NCBI GenBank assembly: GCA_009377645.1
Contig: WHTQ01000004.1
Location: forward strand, 1 to 64,000
Source of the DNA: Micromonosporaceae bacterium
GTDB lineage: Bacteria > Actinomycetota > Actinomycetes > Mycobacteriales > Micromonosporaceae
Reading direction: 5' to 3'
DNA length: 64,000 bases
Positions 32,018-41,257 of this stretch are shown here, in pieces (position 1 is the stretch's first letter; the number at the start of each line of letters is the position of its first letter). The translations under genes were made by a program, and so were the position numbers. A model generated the notes under the pieces. That model was not told the origin of the DNA. It was given only the letters and a program-made list of their open reading frames with translations, and searched no databases.

Positions 32018-33357
32018 CGAACCTGGACGGGCCGACGTTGCGGGCGGTGCGGGAGAGTATCGGGGTGCCGCTGCGACGGATCGCGCGGCAAGCGGGCATG
32101 TCGCACGGTCATTTGAGCAAGGTCGAACGGGGTGAGCATGGCCGGCCGGTGACGCCGGCGATCATGGCCGCGTACGAGCGGGTGACCGGGGTGAGGCTGG
32201 CCGAGGCGGCGGTGAGTGTGGCGCAGCGGCGGGATCGGGACACCGGCCGGCGGGGCAGGTCGTGGCGGCCGGGTCAGCTGACCGATATGCGGCGGCAGGC
32301 GTTCAACGCCGCGATCGGGGCGATCGCGATCGGTGGGCATCTGGGTGAGCCAACCGGCCGGTTGATCGACTCGACCGGTCGGCCGGTCACGCCGACGCCG
32401 CCGGAGCTGGTGGATGTGGCTCAGTTGGAGCAGGTGACCGACCTGCTTACCGGGTTGGACCTGCGGTACGGGGGTGGGCTGGTCTCGCAGCTGTCCAAGG
32501 CGTTGCTGCGGTGGGCGGTGGTGATGCTGGACGCGGCGGGGATGGTTGATCCGGTGCCGGTGCGGTTGTCCGCGGCGGTGAGTGGGTTGGCGGCCCGGGC
32601 CGGGTGGGCGGCGTTTGACACGGCGGCGCATGAGGCGGCGCGCAGCCTGTTCCGGTTGGCCTTGTACACGGCGGCCCGGGCGGGTGATCCGGACCTGCGG
32701 GCGCATGTGCTGGCGGATGTGGCGGCGCAGCACAACCAGCTCGGTTATCACTTGGACGCGCTGGAAGTGGTCCGGCTGGCCGAAGGCGACGAGCGAGTGC
32801 AGCCAGGCGTACGAATGGTGCTGCACGGCGTGAAAGCCAGAGCCTACGCCGCGGTGGGGGACGTCGCCGCCTGCCGGCACCACATCGGCCTGGCCGAGAA
32901 CGCCTACGAGCTGGCCCGCACCGGTGAGCGGGGAGCGCCCGGGTGGGTCGAGCGGCTGGCCCAGCCGGCGCACCTGGCCGCTGCCACCGGGCATGCGCTC
33001 GCCACGGCCGCGCACCACACCGGCGAGCCGGCCGACCTGCCGGAGGCCGAGCAGCGGCTGGCCGCCGCGGTAGCCGGGTTCGACCCGACCATCCACGCCC
33101 GGCCCCGGGCGCTGTGCCTGGCCCGGCTGGCCGGTCTCCACCTGGCCGCCCGAGATCTCGACCAGGGTGCCCAGCACACCCGGCAGGCGCTCGATGCCGT
33201 GGCCGGTGTCCGGTCGGCCCGGCTCATCCACGCGATCGCCCAGCTCCGCGCCACCGCCGCCGGCCACCCAGACCAGTCCGAGCTGCGGGGCCTGGTCGAG
33301 GAGATCGACGCGAGCATCGGGCCGCCCGACGCGGAGCCTGGTCCGGAGGAAGAATAG
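32014..33357 (+). CDS. XRE-family helix-turn-helix regulator with TPR-like C-terminal domain
   Basis: 447 residues from GTG 32014. N-terminal HTH: LRAVRESIGVPLRRIARQAGMSHGHLSKVERGEHGRPVTPAIMAAYERVTG (about 8-58). The rest is helical with repeating Ala/Leu-rich pairs, for example EAARSLFRLALYTAARAGDPDLRAHVLADVAAQHNQLGYHLDALEVVRLAE and LCLARLAGLHLAARDLDQGAQHTRQALDAVAGV, a TPR-like solenoid. Proteins of this build are numerous in actinomycetes and often respond to peptides or developmental signals; target unknown, possibly the palindrome upstream. Convergent with metE. Confidence 0.8.
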   Translation: MTNLDGPTLRAVRESIGVPLRRIARQAGMSHGHLSKVERGEHGRPVTPAIMAAYERVTGVRLAEAAVSVAQRRDRDTGRRGRSWRPGQLTDMRRQAFNAAIGAIAIGGHLGEPTGRLIDSTGRPVTPTPPELVDVAQLEQVTDLLTGLDLRYGGGLVSQLSKALLRWAVVMLDAAGMVDPVPVRLSAAVSGLAARAGWAAFDTAAHEAARSLFRLALYTAARAGDPDLRAHVLADVAAQHNQLGYHLDALEVVRLAEGDERVQPGVRMVLHGVKARAYAAVGDVAACRHHIGLAENAYELARTGERGAPGWVERLAQPAHLAAATGHALATAAHHTGEPADLPEAEQRLAAAVAGFDPTIHARPRALCLARLAGLHLAARDLDQGAQHTRQALDAVAGVRSARLIHAIAQLRATAAGHPDQSELRGLVEEIDASIGPPDAEPGPEEE

Positions 33358-33385
33358 GCAATCAGGTCACCCGTCCGGCCGCCGG

Positions 33386-35635
33386 TCAGTGCGCCGGGCT
33401 GGCCGGCTGAGCCCGGGCGTGGCGGGCGGCGGTCACCAGGTTGCCGAGCGCCGCCTCGACCTGGGCGTAGCTGCGGGTCTTCAGGCCGCAGTCCGGGTTC
33501 ACCCACACCCGGTCCCGGGGCAGCACCCGCAGCGCCGCCGCCAGCAGCTCGCCGACCTCGGCCGCGTCCGGGACCCGCGGGGAGTGGATGTCGTAGACCC
33601 CCGGCCCGAGCCCGCGCGGGAACCCGGCGACCGCCGGCTCGGCCAGCAGCCGCGCCCCGGACCGGGCCGACTCAACCGTGGTGACGTCCGCGTCCAGCCC
33701 GTCGATCGCGGCGACGATCTGGTCCGCGTCCGAATAGCACAGATGAGTGTGGATCTGGGTTCGGTCGCTGGCGCCCGACGTGGCCCGCCGGTAGGCGTCG
33801 ACCGCCCAGGCCAGGTACGCCGGCTGCTGGTCACCGCGCAGCGGCAGCAGCTCCCGCAGCGCCGGCTCGTCGACCTGGATGACCGAGATCCCGGCCGCCT
33901 CCAGATCGGCCACCTCCTCCCGTACCGCCTCCGCCACCTGGCCCACCACCTCCCGCAGCGGTAGGTCCGGGCGCACGAACGACCACGCCACGATGGTGAC
34001 CGGTCCGGTGAGCATGCCCTTGACCGGCTTGCGGGTCAGGGACTGGGCGTAGCGGGACCAGCGCACCGTGATCGGCGCCGGCCGGTGCACGTCGCCGTGC
34101 AGGATCGGCGGGCGGGTGCAGCGGGAGCCGTACGACTGCACCCAGCCGTGCCGGGTGGTGGCGAAGCCGGCCAGGTGCTCGGCGAAGTACTGCACCATGT
34201 CGTTGCGCTCCGGCTCACCGTGCACCAGCACGTCCAGCCCGAGCCGCTCCTGCAACCGCACCACCAGCTCGATCTCGGACTCCACCCGCGCCTCGTACCC
34301 GGCTTGGTCCAACTGTCCAGCCTGGAGCGCGGCCCGGGCGGCGCGCAGCTCGCCGGTCTGCGGGAACGAACCGATCGTGGTCACCGGCAGCGGCGGCAGC
34401 CGCAGGCGGGCGGCCTGGGCGGCGGCCCGCACCGGGTACGGGCTGCGACCGTTGCCGGCAGCCGGTGGGTGGACCGGCGTCGGGGCGGACATATCAACTG
34501 GTGCCGGAGCCGGAGCCGGGTGGGCCAGCCGGTCGGCCAGGGTCACCAGCTCGGCCACCTTCTGCTCGGCGAACGCGAGCCGCGACCGCAGCGCCGGGTC
34601 GAGCTCGGTCTCCCGGGCGAGGTCGTAGGGCACGTGCAGCAGTGGGCAGGAGCCGGCGACGACCAGCTCGCGGACCCGCGGCCGCAGCTCCCGCAGCAGC
34701 GCCAGCGCACCGTCCAGGTCGGTCCGCCAGACGTCCCGCCCCGACACCACGCCCGCCACCAGAACCTTGTCCCGCAACCGGTCCAGCTCCGGACGGGAGG
34801 CGGCCGCGCGGCCCCGGACCAGGTCCAGCCCGACCGCCTCGACCGGCGTACCGGCCAGCACCGGCAGTGCCGGCCCCAGCTCGCCGAAGTAGGTGGCGAC
34901 GCACAGCCGCGGCCGCTGCGGCAGCTCACCCAGCTCCCGGTACGCGGTCCGGACCGCCGCCAGCTCCGGGCCGGTGCGGTCGGCCACCAGCGCCGGCTCG
35001 TCCAGCTGCACCCAGTCCACCCCCTCGGCGGCCAGCGCGGCCAGCAGCTGCCCGTACACCGCCAGCAGGTCCGGCAGCCGGTCCAGCGGGGTGAAGCCGG
35101 ACGGGCTGCCCGGTGCCGGCTGCGCCAGCAGTAGGAAGGTGACCGGGCCCAGCAGCACCGGGCGGGTGGCGAGACCGAGCGCCCGCGCCTCGCGTACCTC
35201 CGCCACCGGCTGGTCCCCGGCCAGCCGGAACTGTGTCGACTCGCCGATCTCCGGCACCAGGTAGTGGTAGTTGGTGTCGAACCACTTCGTCATCCGCAGC
35301 GGGGCCAGCCGGTCGGTGCCCCGGGCCATCGCGAAGTAGGTGTCGAGTGGGTCCGCACCGGCGGCGCGGTAGCGGTCCGGCACCGCGCCCACCAGCTGCG
35401 CCGTGTCCAGCACGTGGTCGTAGAACGAGAACGTGCCGGACGGCAGCGCCGGCAGGCCGAGCGCGGCCAGCCGCTGCCAGCTGGCGGCGCGCAGCGCCTG
35501 CCCGGTGGCGAGCAGGTCGGGCCGGGTCGAGCGACCGTCCCAGTACGCCTCCAGGGCGCGCTTCAGCTCCCTTCGTGGTCCGATCCGGGGATATCCGAGC
35601 ACTGTGGACGGGCCGAGCGGCGGTGGGACAGTCAT
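33386..35635 (-). CDS. metE: Cobalamin-independent methionine synthase
   Basis: 749 residues, full length. N-terminal domain starts VLGYPRIGPRRELKRALEAYWDG; C-terminal catalytic barrel has VTTIGSFPQTGELR, LDVLVHGEPERNDMVQYFAE, GWVQSYGSRCTRPP, IQVDEPALRE, THLCYSDAD (zinc ligands His and Cys), and WVNPDCGLKTR (zinc ligand Cys). It transfers the methyl of 5-methyltetrahydropteroyl-polyglutamate to homocysteine in the cytoplasm. A 75-bp gap separates it from a divergent LysR gene that may control it. No cobalamin riboswitch fits in that gap. Confidence 0.97.
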   Translation of the reverse strand: MTVPPPLGPSTVLGYPRIGPRRELKRALEAYWDGRSTRPDLLATGQALRAASWQRLAALGLPALPSGTFSFYDHVLDTAQLVGAVPDRYRAAGADPLDTYFAMARGTDRLAPLRMTKWFDTNYHYLVPEIGESTQFRLAGDQPVAEVREARALGLATRPVLLGPVTFLLLAQPAPGSPSGFTPLDRLPDLLAVYGQLLAALAAEGVDWVQLDEPALVADRTGPELAAVRTAYRELGELPQRPRLCVATYFGELGPALPVLAGTPVEAVGLDLVRGRAAASRPELDRLRDKVLVAGVVSGRDVWRTDLDGALALLRELRPRVRELVVAGSCPLLHVPYDLARETELDPALRSRLAFAEQKVAELVTLADRLAHPAPAPAPVDMSAPTPVHPPAAGNGRSPYPVRAAAQAARLRLPPLPVTTIGSFPQTGELRAARAALQAGQLDQAGYEARVESEIELVVRLQERLGLDVLVHGEPERNDMVQYFAEHLAGFATTRHGWVQSYGSRCTRPPILHGDVHRPAPITVRWSRYAQSLTRKPVKGMLTGPVTIVAWSFVRPDLPLREVVGQVAEAVREEVADLEAAGISVIQVDEPALRELLPLRGDQQPAYLAWAVDAYRRATSGASDRTQIHTHLCYSDADQIVAAIDGLDADVTTVESARSGARLLAEPAVAGFPRGLGPGVYDIHSPRVPDAAEVGELLAAALRVLPRDRVWVNPDCGLKTRSYAQVEAALGNLVTAARHARAQPASPAH

Positions 35636-35678
35636 GCTTCCGGATCGTGCCTGCTGTCACGTCCGGGCGCCGGATCGA

Positions 35679-35711
35679 TTGGTACCGCTTATGGCTGGCT
35701 ATACTAAGGTG
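35679..35711 (+). promoter_or_regulatory. Leaderless promoter of the LysR gene
   Basis: TATACT at 35700-35705 is 5 nt before GTG 35711; TTGGTA at 35679-35684 is a possible -35 with a 15-nt spacer. One of the best -10 boxes in the window. Confidence 0.6.
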
Positions 35712-36616
35712 TGGATCTTGGTCCGTCGCTGCGCGAGGTCGGCTGCTTCGTGGTGGTCGCCGACCGGCTCAGCTTCTCCCGCGCCGCCGCCGAGCTGGGC
35801 ATGTCCCAACCGGCGGTGAGCCAGGCGATCGCCCGGCTGGAGCGGGCGCTGGAGCTCCGGCTGTTCGACCGCAACAGTCGCGGGGTGCAGCTCACCGAGG
35901 CCGGCAAGATGCTGCTGCCGCACGCCGAGGCGCTGCGGGAGGGTGCGTCCGCGTTCGCGGCGGAGGCGACCCGGCTGGCGGCTCCGGCCGGAGGCGGGGC
36001 TATCCGGCTGGCTTATTGCCCGATGGTGGGAACGCTGGCGGCGCGGGTGGTGCGGCGGCTGGCTCGGCGCGTGCCGGCGGTCGCGGTGGAGCTGCGGGCG
36101 GCCGGCTGGCGGGCCGCCTCCGAGGACCTGCTGCAGTCGACCGCGTCCGCCGCGCTGATGAGCCGGCCGTTCCCGGCCGGGTTCGCCAGCACCGCCCGGT
36201 TCCGGCTGCCGGTCCGGCACCTGGCCGTGCCGGCCGGCAGCCCGCTGGCCACCGCGGCCCGGCTGGGTCCCGAGCAGCTGGCCCGGCAGGACGTGCTGAT
36301 GCCCCGCCACCGGCCGCCGGGCAGCCTGTGGGCGCAGCTGGACGCCCGGCTGGCTGGCCGGGCCCGGTTCGTCGACGAGGACCTGGACGACCTGCCGGCC
36401 GCGCTGGACCTGGTTGCGGCCGGCCGCGGGGTGCTGCCGGCGCCGCAGCTGCTGGTGGAGACGGTCCGCCGGCCGGACCTGCGGTTCGTCCGGTTCGACG
36501 CGCCGGGGCTGGGGGTCGGCTACGGGCTGGTCTGGCGGCAGCAGGATGCCTCCGCCGAGCTGATGGCGCTGGTGCAGGCGGCTCAGGAGGTGCACCGGAA
36601 CCGGTCCAGCGGCTGA
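35711..36616 (+). CDS. LysR-type transcriptional regulator divergent from metE
   Basis: 301 residues. Winged-helix N-terminus LREVGCFVVVADRLSFSRAAAELGMSQPAVSQAIARLERALELRLFDRNSRGVQLTEAG, then a periplasmic-binding-like effector domain starting AIRLAYCPMVGTLAARVVRRL. The divergent layout with metE suggests a MetR-like role in methionine supply, but nothing in the effector domain identifies the ligand. GTG start without ribosome site, leaderless. Confidence 0.85.
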   Translation: MDLGPSLREVGCFVVVADRLSFSRAAAELGMSQPAVSQAIARLERALELRLFDRNSRGVQLTEAGKMLLPHAEALREGASAFAAEATRLAAPAGGGAIRLAYCPMVGTLAARVVRRLARRVPAVAVELRAAGWRAASEDLLQSTASAALMSRPFPAGFASTARFRLPVRHLAVPAGSPLATAARLGPEQLARQDVLMPRHRPPGSLWAQLDARLAGRARFVDEDLDDLPAALDLVAAGRGVLPAPQLLVETVRRPDLRFVRFDAPGLGVGYGLVWRQQDASAELMALVQAAQEVHRNRSSG

Positions 36617-36657
36617 CCGAGCGTCCACGACGCCGCTACCGGCGATGGTGCCACCGG

Positions 36658-37674
36658 CTACTGCCCGGGCGGCGGCGCGGATTGGCTCACCGGGTGCGGT
36701 TCGGCGGACGGCGTACGCGACCGGCGGCTGCCCGGTCTGCGTCGAGTGAGATACACCCCGACCAGGCACACGATACCGCCGGCCAGCGCGAGCACCGCCG
36801 GCCGCTCATCGAGCAGCGCCCAGCCCAGGAGGATCGCGATCGGCGGCGCGAGATAGGTTGCCGCACCGAGCCGGCCCGCGCTGGTCCGCGCCAGCGCGTA
36901 GGCCCAGGTGGTGAACGCCACGGCGCTCGGCAGAACCCCCAGATACACCACCCACCAGATCGTCGACGCCCGGGCCGAACCGAGGTCGCGGATCAGTGCC
37001 GGGGCGAACGGCAGGCAGGCCGCAGCGCCGACCAGGCCGGCCAGCCAGGTCACGTGCAGCGCGGAAACGCTGCGCAGCAGCGGCTTCTGGACGACCATCC
37101 CGACCGCGTAACTGGCCGCCGCGACCAAGCAGAGCAGCACTCCCCACGAGTCGGCACGACTGCCCGAGGAGGTCGCCATCCCGATCATCGCCACCCCGCC
37201 GAACGCGACCGTACAGCCGACGATCAGCTGCCGGGGGAACCCTTCCCGGAGCACCAGGCCGGCCAGGACCGCGATCAGGATCGGCCCGACGTTCACCAGC
37301 ATCGCCGCGGTTCCGGCGTCCACCCGCCGTTCGGCCGCGTTGAGCGCCACATTGTACAGACCGAACCAGACCACGCCGCAGAGCGCCAGCCGCAGCCACA
37401 TCGTGCCCCGGGGCCACACCACCGGAACCACCGGGGAGCCGCCCTGCCCGCCCCGGCCGCCCTGCCGGCCCTGGCGTACCAGCACGACGGCTCCGAGCAC
37501 GGCACTGGCGACCAGCAGCCGGCCCAGCGCCAGCCCGCCGGCCGACACTTCCTCTCCCACGTGCCGGATCGTCACGAACGCCGAAGCCCACAACACCACC
37601 GTGGCCAGCATCGCGGCCACCGGCAGCAGGGTGGCTCGCAGGCTGGTCGCATCCCGCGCGGCACCGTCCGACAT
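36658..37674 (-). CDS. EamA/DMT family exporter
   Basis: 338 residues from ATG 37674, ten membrane helices in two EamA repeats: LPVAAMLATVVLWASAFVTIRHVGEEVSAGGLALGRLL starts the first, SWGVLLCLVAAASYAVGMVVQKPLL the second, and AATYLAPPIAILLGWALLDERPAVLALAGGIVCLVGVYL is the typical end. Members export amino acids or other metabolites; substrate unknown. A Gly/Arg-rich insert (RQGRQGGRGGQGGS) lies between helices 2 and 3. Convergent with the LysR gene. Confidence 0.85.
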   Translation of the reverse strand: MSDGAARDATSLRATLLPVAAMLATVVLWASAFVTIRHVGEEVSAGGLALGRLLVASAVLGAVVLVRQGRQGGRGGQGGSPVVPVVWPRGTMWLRLALCGVVWFGLYNVALNAAERRVDAGTAAMLVNVGPILIAVLAGLVLREGFPRQLIVGCTVAFGGVAMIGMATSSGSRADSWGVLLCLVAAASYAVGMVVQKPLLRSVSALHVTWLAGLVGAAACLPFAPALIRDLGSARASTIWWVVYLGVLPSAVAFTTWAYALARTSAGRLGAATYLAPPIAILLGWALLDERPAVLALAGGIVCLVGVYLTRRRPGSRRSRTPSAEPHPVSQSAPPPGQ

Positions 37675-37805
37675 TCGGCAGACTGTACGGGAGCGACCCT
37701 TCGGTGGGCATCGAAGTTTCGCCGGCTTATCGTGGACTCGTGACCGATGTGGACCTGGCCGCCACCGGGCGGCCGCCCTGACGGCCATCTCCCTGACGAC
37801 CAGGC

Positions 37806-39020
37806 TCAGGTGGAGTAGCTGGCGTTGATCCGGATGTAGCCCTCGGTGAGGTCGCAGCCGTACGCGGTGAACGCCCCGCCGCCGATGCCGAGCGCCACCC
37901 GGATCACCACCTCGTCCCCGGCGAGCTCGGCGGTCAGCTGTTCGGCCAGCGCGGCGGTGCCGGCGGTGCCGGCGCCGTCCGGCCGGCGCGGGTAGACCTC
38001 CAGCTCCCCGAACGAGATCGTGATCCGTTCCGGCCGCAGGTCGAGGTCGTCCTGGCACTTGCCGATCGCCATCGCCACCCGGCCCCAGTTCGGGTCGCCG
38101 CCGTGCACCGCGGTTTTGACCAGCGGCGAGTCGACGATCGCCCGGGCCACCCGCTTGGCCTGAGCGTCGTCGCGGGCGCCGGTCACCCGCACCTTGATCA
38201 GCTTGGTGGCGCCCTCGCCGTCCCGGGCGACCTGCTTGGTGAGGTCCAGCGCCGCCGCGTGCAGCCGGTCGTGGAACTCGTCCGGGTCCACCCGGCCCGC
38301 CCGCCCGTTCGCGATGATCGCGGCGGTGTCGCTGGTGGAGGTGTCGGTGTCGATGCTGACCGCGTTGAAGGTGCGCGCGACCACCGCCCGGAACGTCGCG
38401 TCCAGCTGGGCCCGGGACAGCTGCGCGTCGGTGAAGAAGAACGTGAGCAGAGTGGCCATGTCCGGGGCGATCATCCCGACCCCCTTGGCGATCCCGAGGA
38501 TCGTCGCGCCGTCGCCGCACCGCACCCGGGCCAGCTTCGGGTGGGTGTCGGTGGTCATGATCGCGCGGGCGGCGGCGTCGAAGTCGGCGCCGCCGAACGG
38601 CCAGCGCAGCCGGTCCAGTGCCGCCCGGATGCGTCCCATCGGGTACGGGACACCGATGATCCCGGTCGACGCGATCAGCAGCTGGTCGGGGCTCAGCCCG
38701 ACCGTTCCGGCGACCCGCTGGCGGATCTCCGCCGCGTGCGCCGCGCCCGCCTCGCCGGTGGCGACGTTCGCGTTCCGGGCCAGCACCACCACCCCGCGCG
38801 CCGCCCCGTGGCCGGCCGCCTCCCGGCTGAGCACCACGCTCGGCCCGGCGAACCGGGACCGGGTGAACACCGCGCTGGACACGGCCGGGGACTCGGACAC
38901 GACCACGGTCAGGTCGTCTCGGCCGTCGTCGGCCAGCCCGGCACTGGCGGTGCGGACCTGGAACCCGGCCGGCGCTCCTACCCCGGTCTGCGGTGCTCTC
39001 CCGGTCTCCGGTGTGCTCAT
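37806..39020 (-). CDS. argJ: ArgJ family glutamate/ornithine N-acetyltransferase
   Basis: 404 residues from ATG 39020. It has ARNANVATG, LLIASTGIIGVPYPMGRI, IMTTDTHPKLA, and the self-cleavage region AKGVGMIAPDMATLLTFFFTD with Thr about 190 as nucleophile, then FNAVSIDTDTSTSDT and VHGGDPNWGRVAMAIG, EGYIRINASYST. ArgJ transfers acetyl between N-acetylornithine and glutamate in arginine synthesis. No other arg gene is near, so it may be a second copy serving another pathway, as with the ornithine acetyltransferases of clavam clusters, or an arginine gene outside the main cluster. In the cleavage motif MATLL replaces the commoner MATML. Confidence 0.88.
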   Translation of the reverse strand: MSTPETGRAPQTGVGAPAGFQVRTASAGLADDGRDDLTVVVSESPAVSSAVFTRSRFAGPSVVLSREAAGHGAARGVVVLARNANVATGEAGAAHAAEIRQRVAGTVGLSPDQLLIASTGIIGVPYPMGRIRAALDRLRWPFGGADFDAAARAIMTTDTHPKLARVRCGDGATILGIAKGVGMIAPDMATLLTFFFTDAQLSRAQLDATFRAVVARTFNAVSIDTDTSTSDTAAIIANGRAGRVDPDEFHDRLHAAALDLTKQVARDGEGATKLIKVRVTGARDDAQAKRVARAIVDSPLVKTAVHGGDPNWGRVAMAIGKCQDDLDLRPERITISFGELEVYPRRPDGAGTAGTAALAEQLTAELAGDEVVIRVALGIGGGAFTAYGCDLTEGYIRINASYST

Positions 39021-39031
39021 CGCCGGTGAGC

Positions 39032-39111
39032 CTATCGGCCCGCCCCGGGGGTAGTGTCCGGACCGCCTCACACTCTGCTTGCATGAATGGGACAGCTCGT
39101 GGGGCCGATAG
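39032..39111. promoter_or_regulatory. Inverted repeat and ARG-box-like sequence upstream of argJ
   Basis: CTATCGGCCC (39032-39041) and GGGCCGATAG (39102-39111) are exact complements separated by 60 bp, just upstream of argJ on its transcribed side. Between them, near 39078-39091, the minus strand reads CCATTCATGCAAG, resembling the first half of a Streptomyces ARG box. ArgR control is possible but unproven. Confidence 0.3.
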
Positions 39112-39136
39112 CGTGAACGGAGCAGAGAGGCAGCGT

Positions 39137-39160
39137 CCGGGAGATACCCCCCGCTCCCGG
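39137..39160 (-). terminator. Terminator hairpin after the sensor kinase gene
   Basis: CCGGGAG (39137-39143) pairs with CTCCCGG (39154-39160) around a 10-nt loop, 43 bp past the kinase stop codon. Confidence 0.5.
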
Positions 39161-39202
39161 CCAGACCGGACCCGAGGGCGGGACGTCGGTCCGCCCAGCC
39201 GG

Positions 39203-40483
39203 TCACGCCGGCGGTCCGAAGGTCAGCTCCACCCGGGCGCCGCCAAGCGGCCCGCTGCCCAGCCGGAGATCGCCGCCGGCCGCCACCGCGGTCCGCCGGG
39301 CGATGTCCAGGCCCAGCCCGGTGGACCCGCCGTCGCTGGCCCCGCGCCGGGCCGGCAACCCCGCCGGCAGCCCCGGCCCCCCGTCGTCCACGGTGAGCAT
39401 GCCCCCGCCTTCGGGGCGGGGGGTCACCGCCACCCGGGCCGGGGCTCCTTCCGGGGTGTGGGCGAAGACGTTCTCCAGCAGCCCGTCCAGCGCCACCACC
39501 AGGTCCTCCCGGGCGGCCCGGACCAGGACCGGCGGCCCGGGCGGCTGCCCGGTCAGCGAGCGGCCGGTCTCCTCGGCCAGCGCCGACCAGAACCCGACCC
39601 GTTCGCCGGCCACCTCGGCCAGGTCCGCCGCCGGCCGGGGACCCTCCCGGACCGGCCGCCGGGCGGTCCGGATCACCTCGTCCACCACCCGGCCGAGAGC
39701 GTCCACGTCGGCGGCCAGCCGGGCCCGGGACTCCGGGTCGGGCAGCGCCTCGACGTCCAACCGCAACGCGGTCACCGGGGTCCGGAGCCGGTGCGCGAGG
39801 TCGGCCACCTCCTCCCGCTCGGCGGCCAGCAGCTCCCGGATCCGGGCGGCCAGCAGGTTCAGCTCGGTGCCGACCCGGACCAGCTCCCGGGTCCCGCCGG
39901 GCGCGACCCGGACCGACAGGTCCCCGCGGGCCAGCCGGTCGGCGGTGCCGGCCAGCGCGGCCACCGAGCCGACCAGCCGGCGGCCGAGCCGGTCGGCCAG
40001 CAGCAGCCCGAGCCCGAACACCACCAGCCCCAGCCCGGCCAGCAGCGCCCAGGTGCGGGCGACGCCGCGGTGCAGCGCCGGCTCCGGTACGTACGCCCGG
40101 ATCACCGCGGCCCCGTCGGACAGCCCCTGCACCGGCACCAGCACCTCCACCCCGCCGCCGCTCTCCGCGTTGAACGCCCGCCCCCGCGCGGCCAGCTCGA
40201 TCGACGGGGTCCGGTCCGCCGCCGTCCCGAGCACCCGCCCGTCGGGCAGGAACACCGACATCCGCGGGCCGTCCGGAGTCCCGGGACCGAGCTCACCGGC
40301 CGCCTGCTCCGGGTCGAGCGCCACCACGGCGGCCAGCGCCTGCGCCTCCAGAGTGGCCGTGGCGATCGCGTGCTGCTCGGCCTCGCTGCGCAGCAACAGC
40401 CCCAGCGGCACCAGGAAAGCGAGCAGAACCACCGAGGTGGTGGCGGCCACCAGGGTGATCAGCTGCCCGCGTACGCCGGTCAC
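39203..40483 (-). CDS. Two-component sensor histidine kinase
   Basis: 426 residues from GTG 40483, overlapping the response regulator stop (GTGA). Helix 1 about 8-28, an extracytoplasmic domain with VFLPDGRVLGTAADRTPS, helix 2 about 140-160 (ARTWALLAGLGLVVFGLGLLLA), HAMP linker with VAALAGTADRLARGDLSVRV, H-box EVADLAHRLRTPVTALRLDVEAL, N-box LDGLLENVFAHTP, and G-box TVDDGGPGLP and GSTGLGLDIA. It should phosphorylate the cognate OmpR-type regulator; signal unknown. Confidence 0.88.
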   Translation of the reverse strand: MTGVRGQLITLVAATTSVVLLAFLVPLGLLLRSEAEQHAIATATLEAQALAAVVALDPEQAAGELGPGTPDGPRMSVFLPDGRVLGTAADRTPSIELAARGRAFNAESGGGVEVLVPVQGLSDGAAVIRAYVPEPALHRGVARTWALLAGLGLVVFGLGLLLADRLGRRLVGSVAALAGTADRLARGDLSVRVAPGGTRELVRVGTELNLLAARIRELLAAEREEVADLAHRLRTPVTALRLDVEALPDPESRARLAADVDALGRVVDEVIRTARRPVREGPRPAADLAEVAGERVGFWSALAEETGRSLTGQPPGPPVLVRAAREDLVVALDGLLENVFAHTPEGAPARVAVTPRPEGGGMLTVDDGGPGLPAGLPARRGASDGGSTGLGLDIARRTAVAAGGDLRLGSGPLGGARVELTFGPPA

Positions 40484-41169
40484 GGTTGGTCCGGGGCCGC
40501 CAGCCGGACCCCCACCCCACGGACCGTGCGCAGGTAGCGCGGCGCCTGCGCGGTCTCTCCGAGCTTGCGCCGCAGCCAGGACAGGTGCACGTCGACGGTC
40601 TTGTCGGCGCCGCCGTAGGGCAGGTGCCACACCTCGGCCAGCAGCTCCCGCTTGCCCACCACCTGGCCCGGGCGCTCGGCAAGGTAGCGCAGCAGCGCGA
40701 ACTCCCGCGGGGTCAGCTCCACCGGCCGCCCGTCCAGGGTGACGGTGCGGGCGGTGACGTCCAGCGTCAGCCCGCCGACCCGGATCGGCTCGGTCCGGCC
40801 GTGCGGATCGGCCGCCCGGCGCAGCACCGCCCGGATCCGCGCCGCCAGCTGGGCGGCGCTGAACGGCTTGACCAGGTAGTCGTCGGCGCCGCCGTCCAGC
40901 GCCCGGACGATCTCCGGCTCGTCGTCGCGGGCGGTGGCCACGATCACCGGGACCCGGCTGACCGCCCGGATCATCCGCAGCACCTGGTGCCCGTCCACGT
41001 CCGGCAGGCCGAGATCGAGGATCACCAGGTCGGGCCGGTCCCGCAGCGCCGCCTGCAGGCCGGGCATCCCGGCCCCGGCCGCGCTGGTCGCGTACCCGCG
41101 CTCGGATAGCGCCCGCAGCAGCGCCCCGCGTACCTGCGGGTCGTCCTCCAGCAGCAGGATGTGCGGCAT
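40480..41169 (-). CDS. OmpR family response regulator
   Basis: 229 residues from ATG 41169, preceded by TACCGT 7 nt upstream (leaderless pattern). Receiver domain with LLLEDD, phospho-acceptor Asp about 52 in LVILDLGLPD and Lys in YLVKPF; winged-helix domain with ELTPREFALLRYLAERPGQVVGKRELLAEVW and DKTVDVHLSWLRRKLG. Co-translated with its kinase. The divergent secreted-protein gene 88 bp away is a possible target. Confidence 0.9.
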   Translation of the reverse strand: MPHILLLEDDPQVRGALLRALSERGYATSAAGAGMPGLQAALRDRPDLVILDLGLPDVDGHQVLRMIRAVSRVPVIVATARDDEPEIVRALDGGADDYLVKPFSAAQLAARIRAVLRRAADPHGRTEPIRVGGLTLDVTARTVTLDGRPVELTPREFALLRYLAERPGQVVGKRELLAEVWHLPYGGADKTVDVHLSWLRRKLGETAQAPRYLRTVRGVGVRLAAPDQP

Positions 41170-41257
41170 GAGCGCGACGGTACCCGGGCCGGTCACTGGC
41201 GCAACGTTGTCGGTGGCTTAGCGTCGGGTTAACCGGACGGCGAGCACGGTGGGTGGC

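Noticed and set aside
35636-35710. Cobalamin or SAM riboswitch before metE
   Set aside because: Only 75 bp separate metE from the LysR gene and no conserved riboswitch core is visible.
37740-37781. 14-codon leaderless ORF (GTG after TATCGT) between the exporter and argJ
   Set aside because: Too short, nothing follows it on that strand, and no feature supports translation; could be the stub of a lost gene.
36658-39084. 808-residue version of the DMT exporter
   Set aside because: The extension is argJ in another frame; the exporter starts at ATG 37674.
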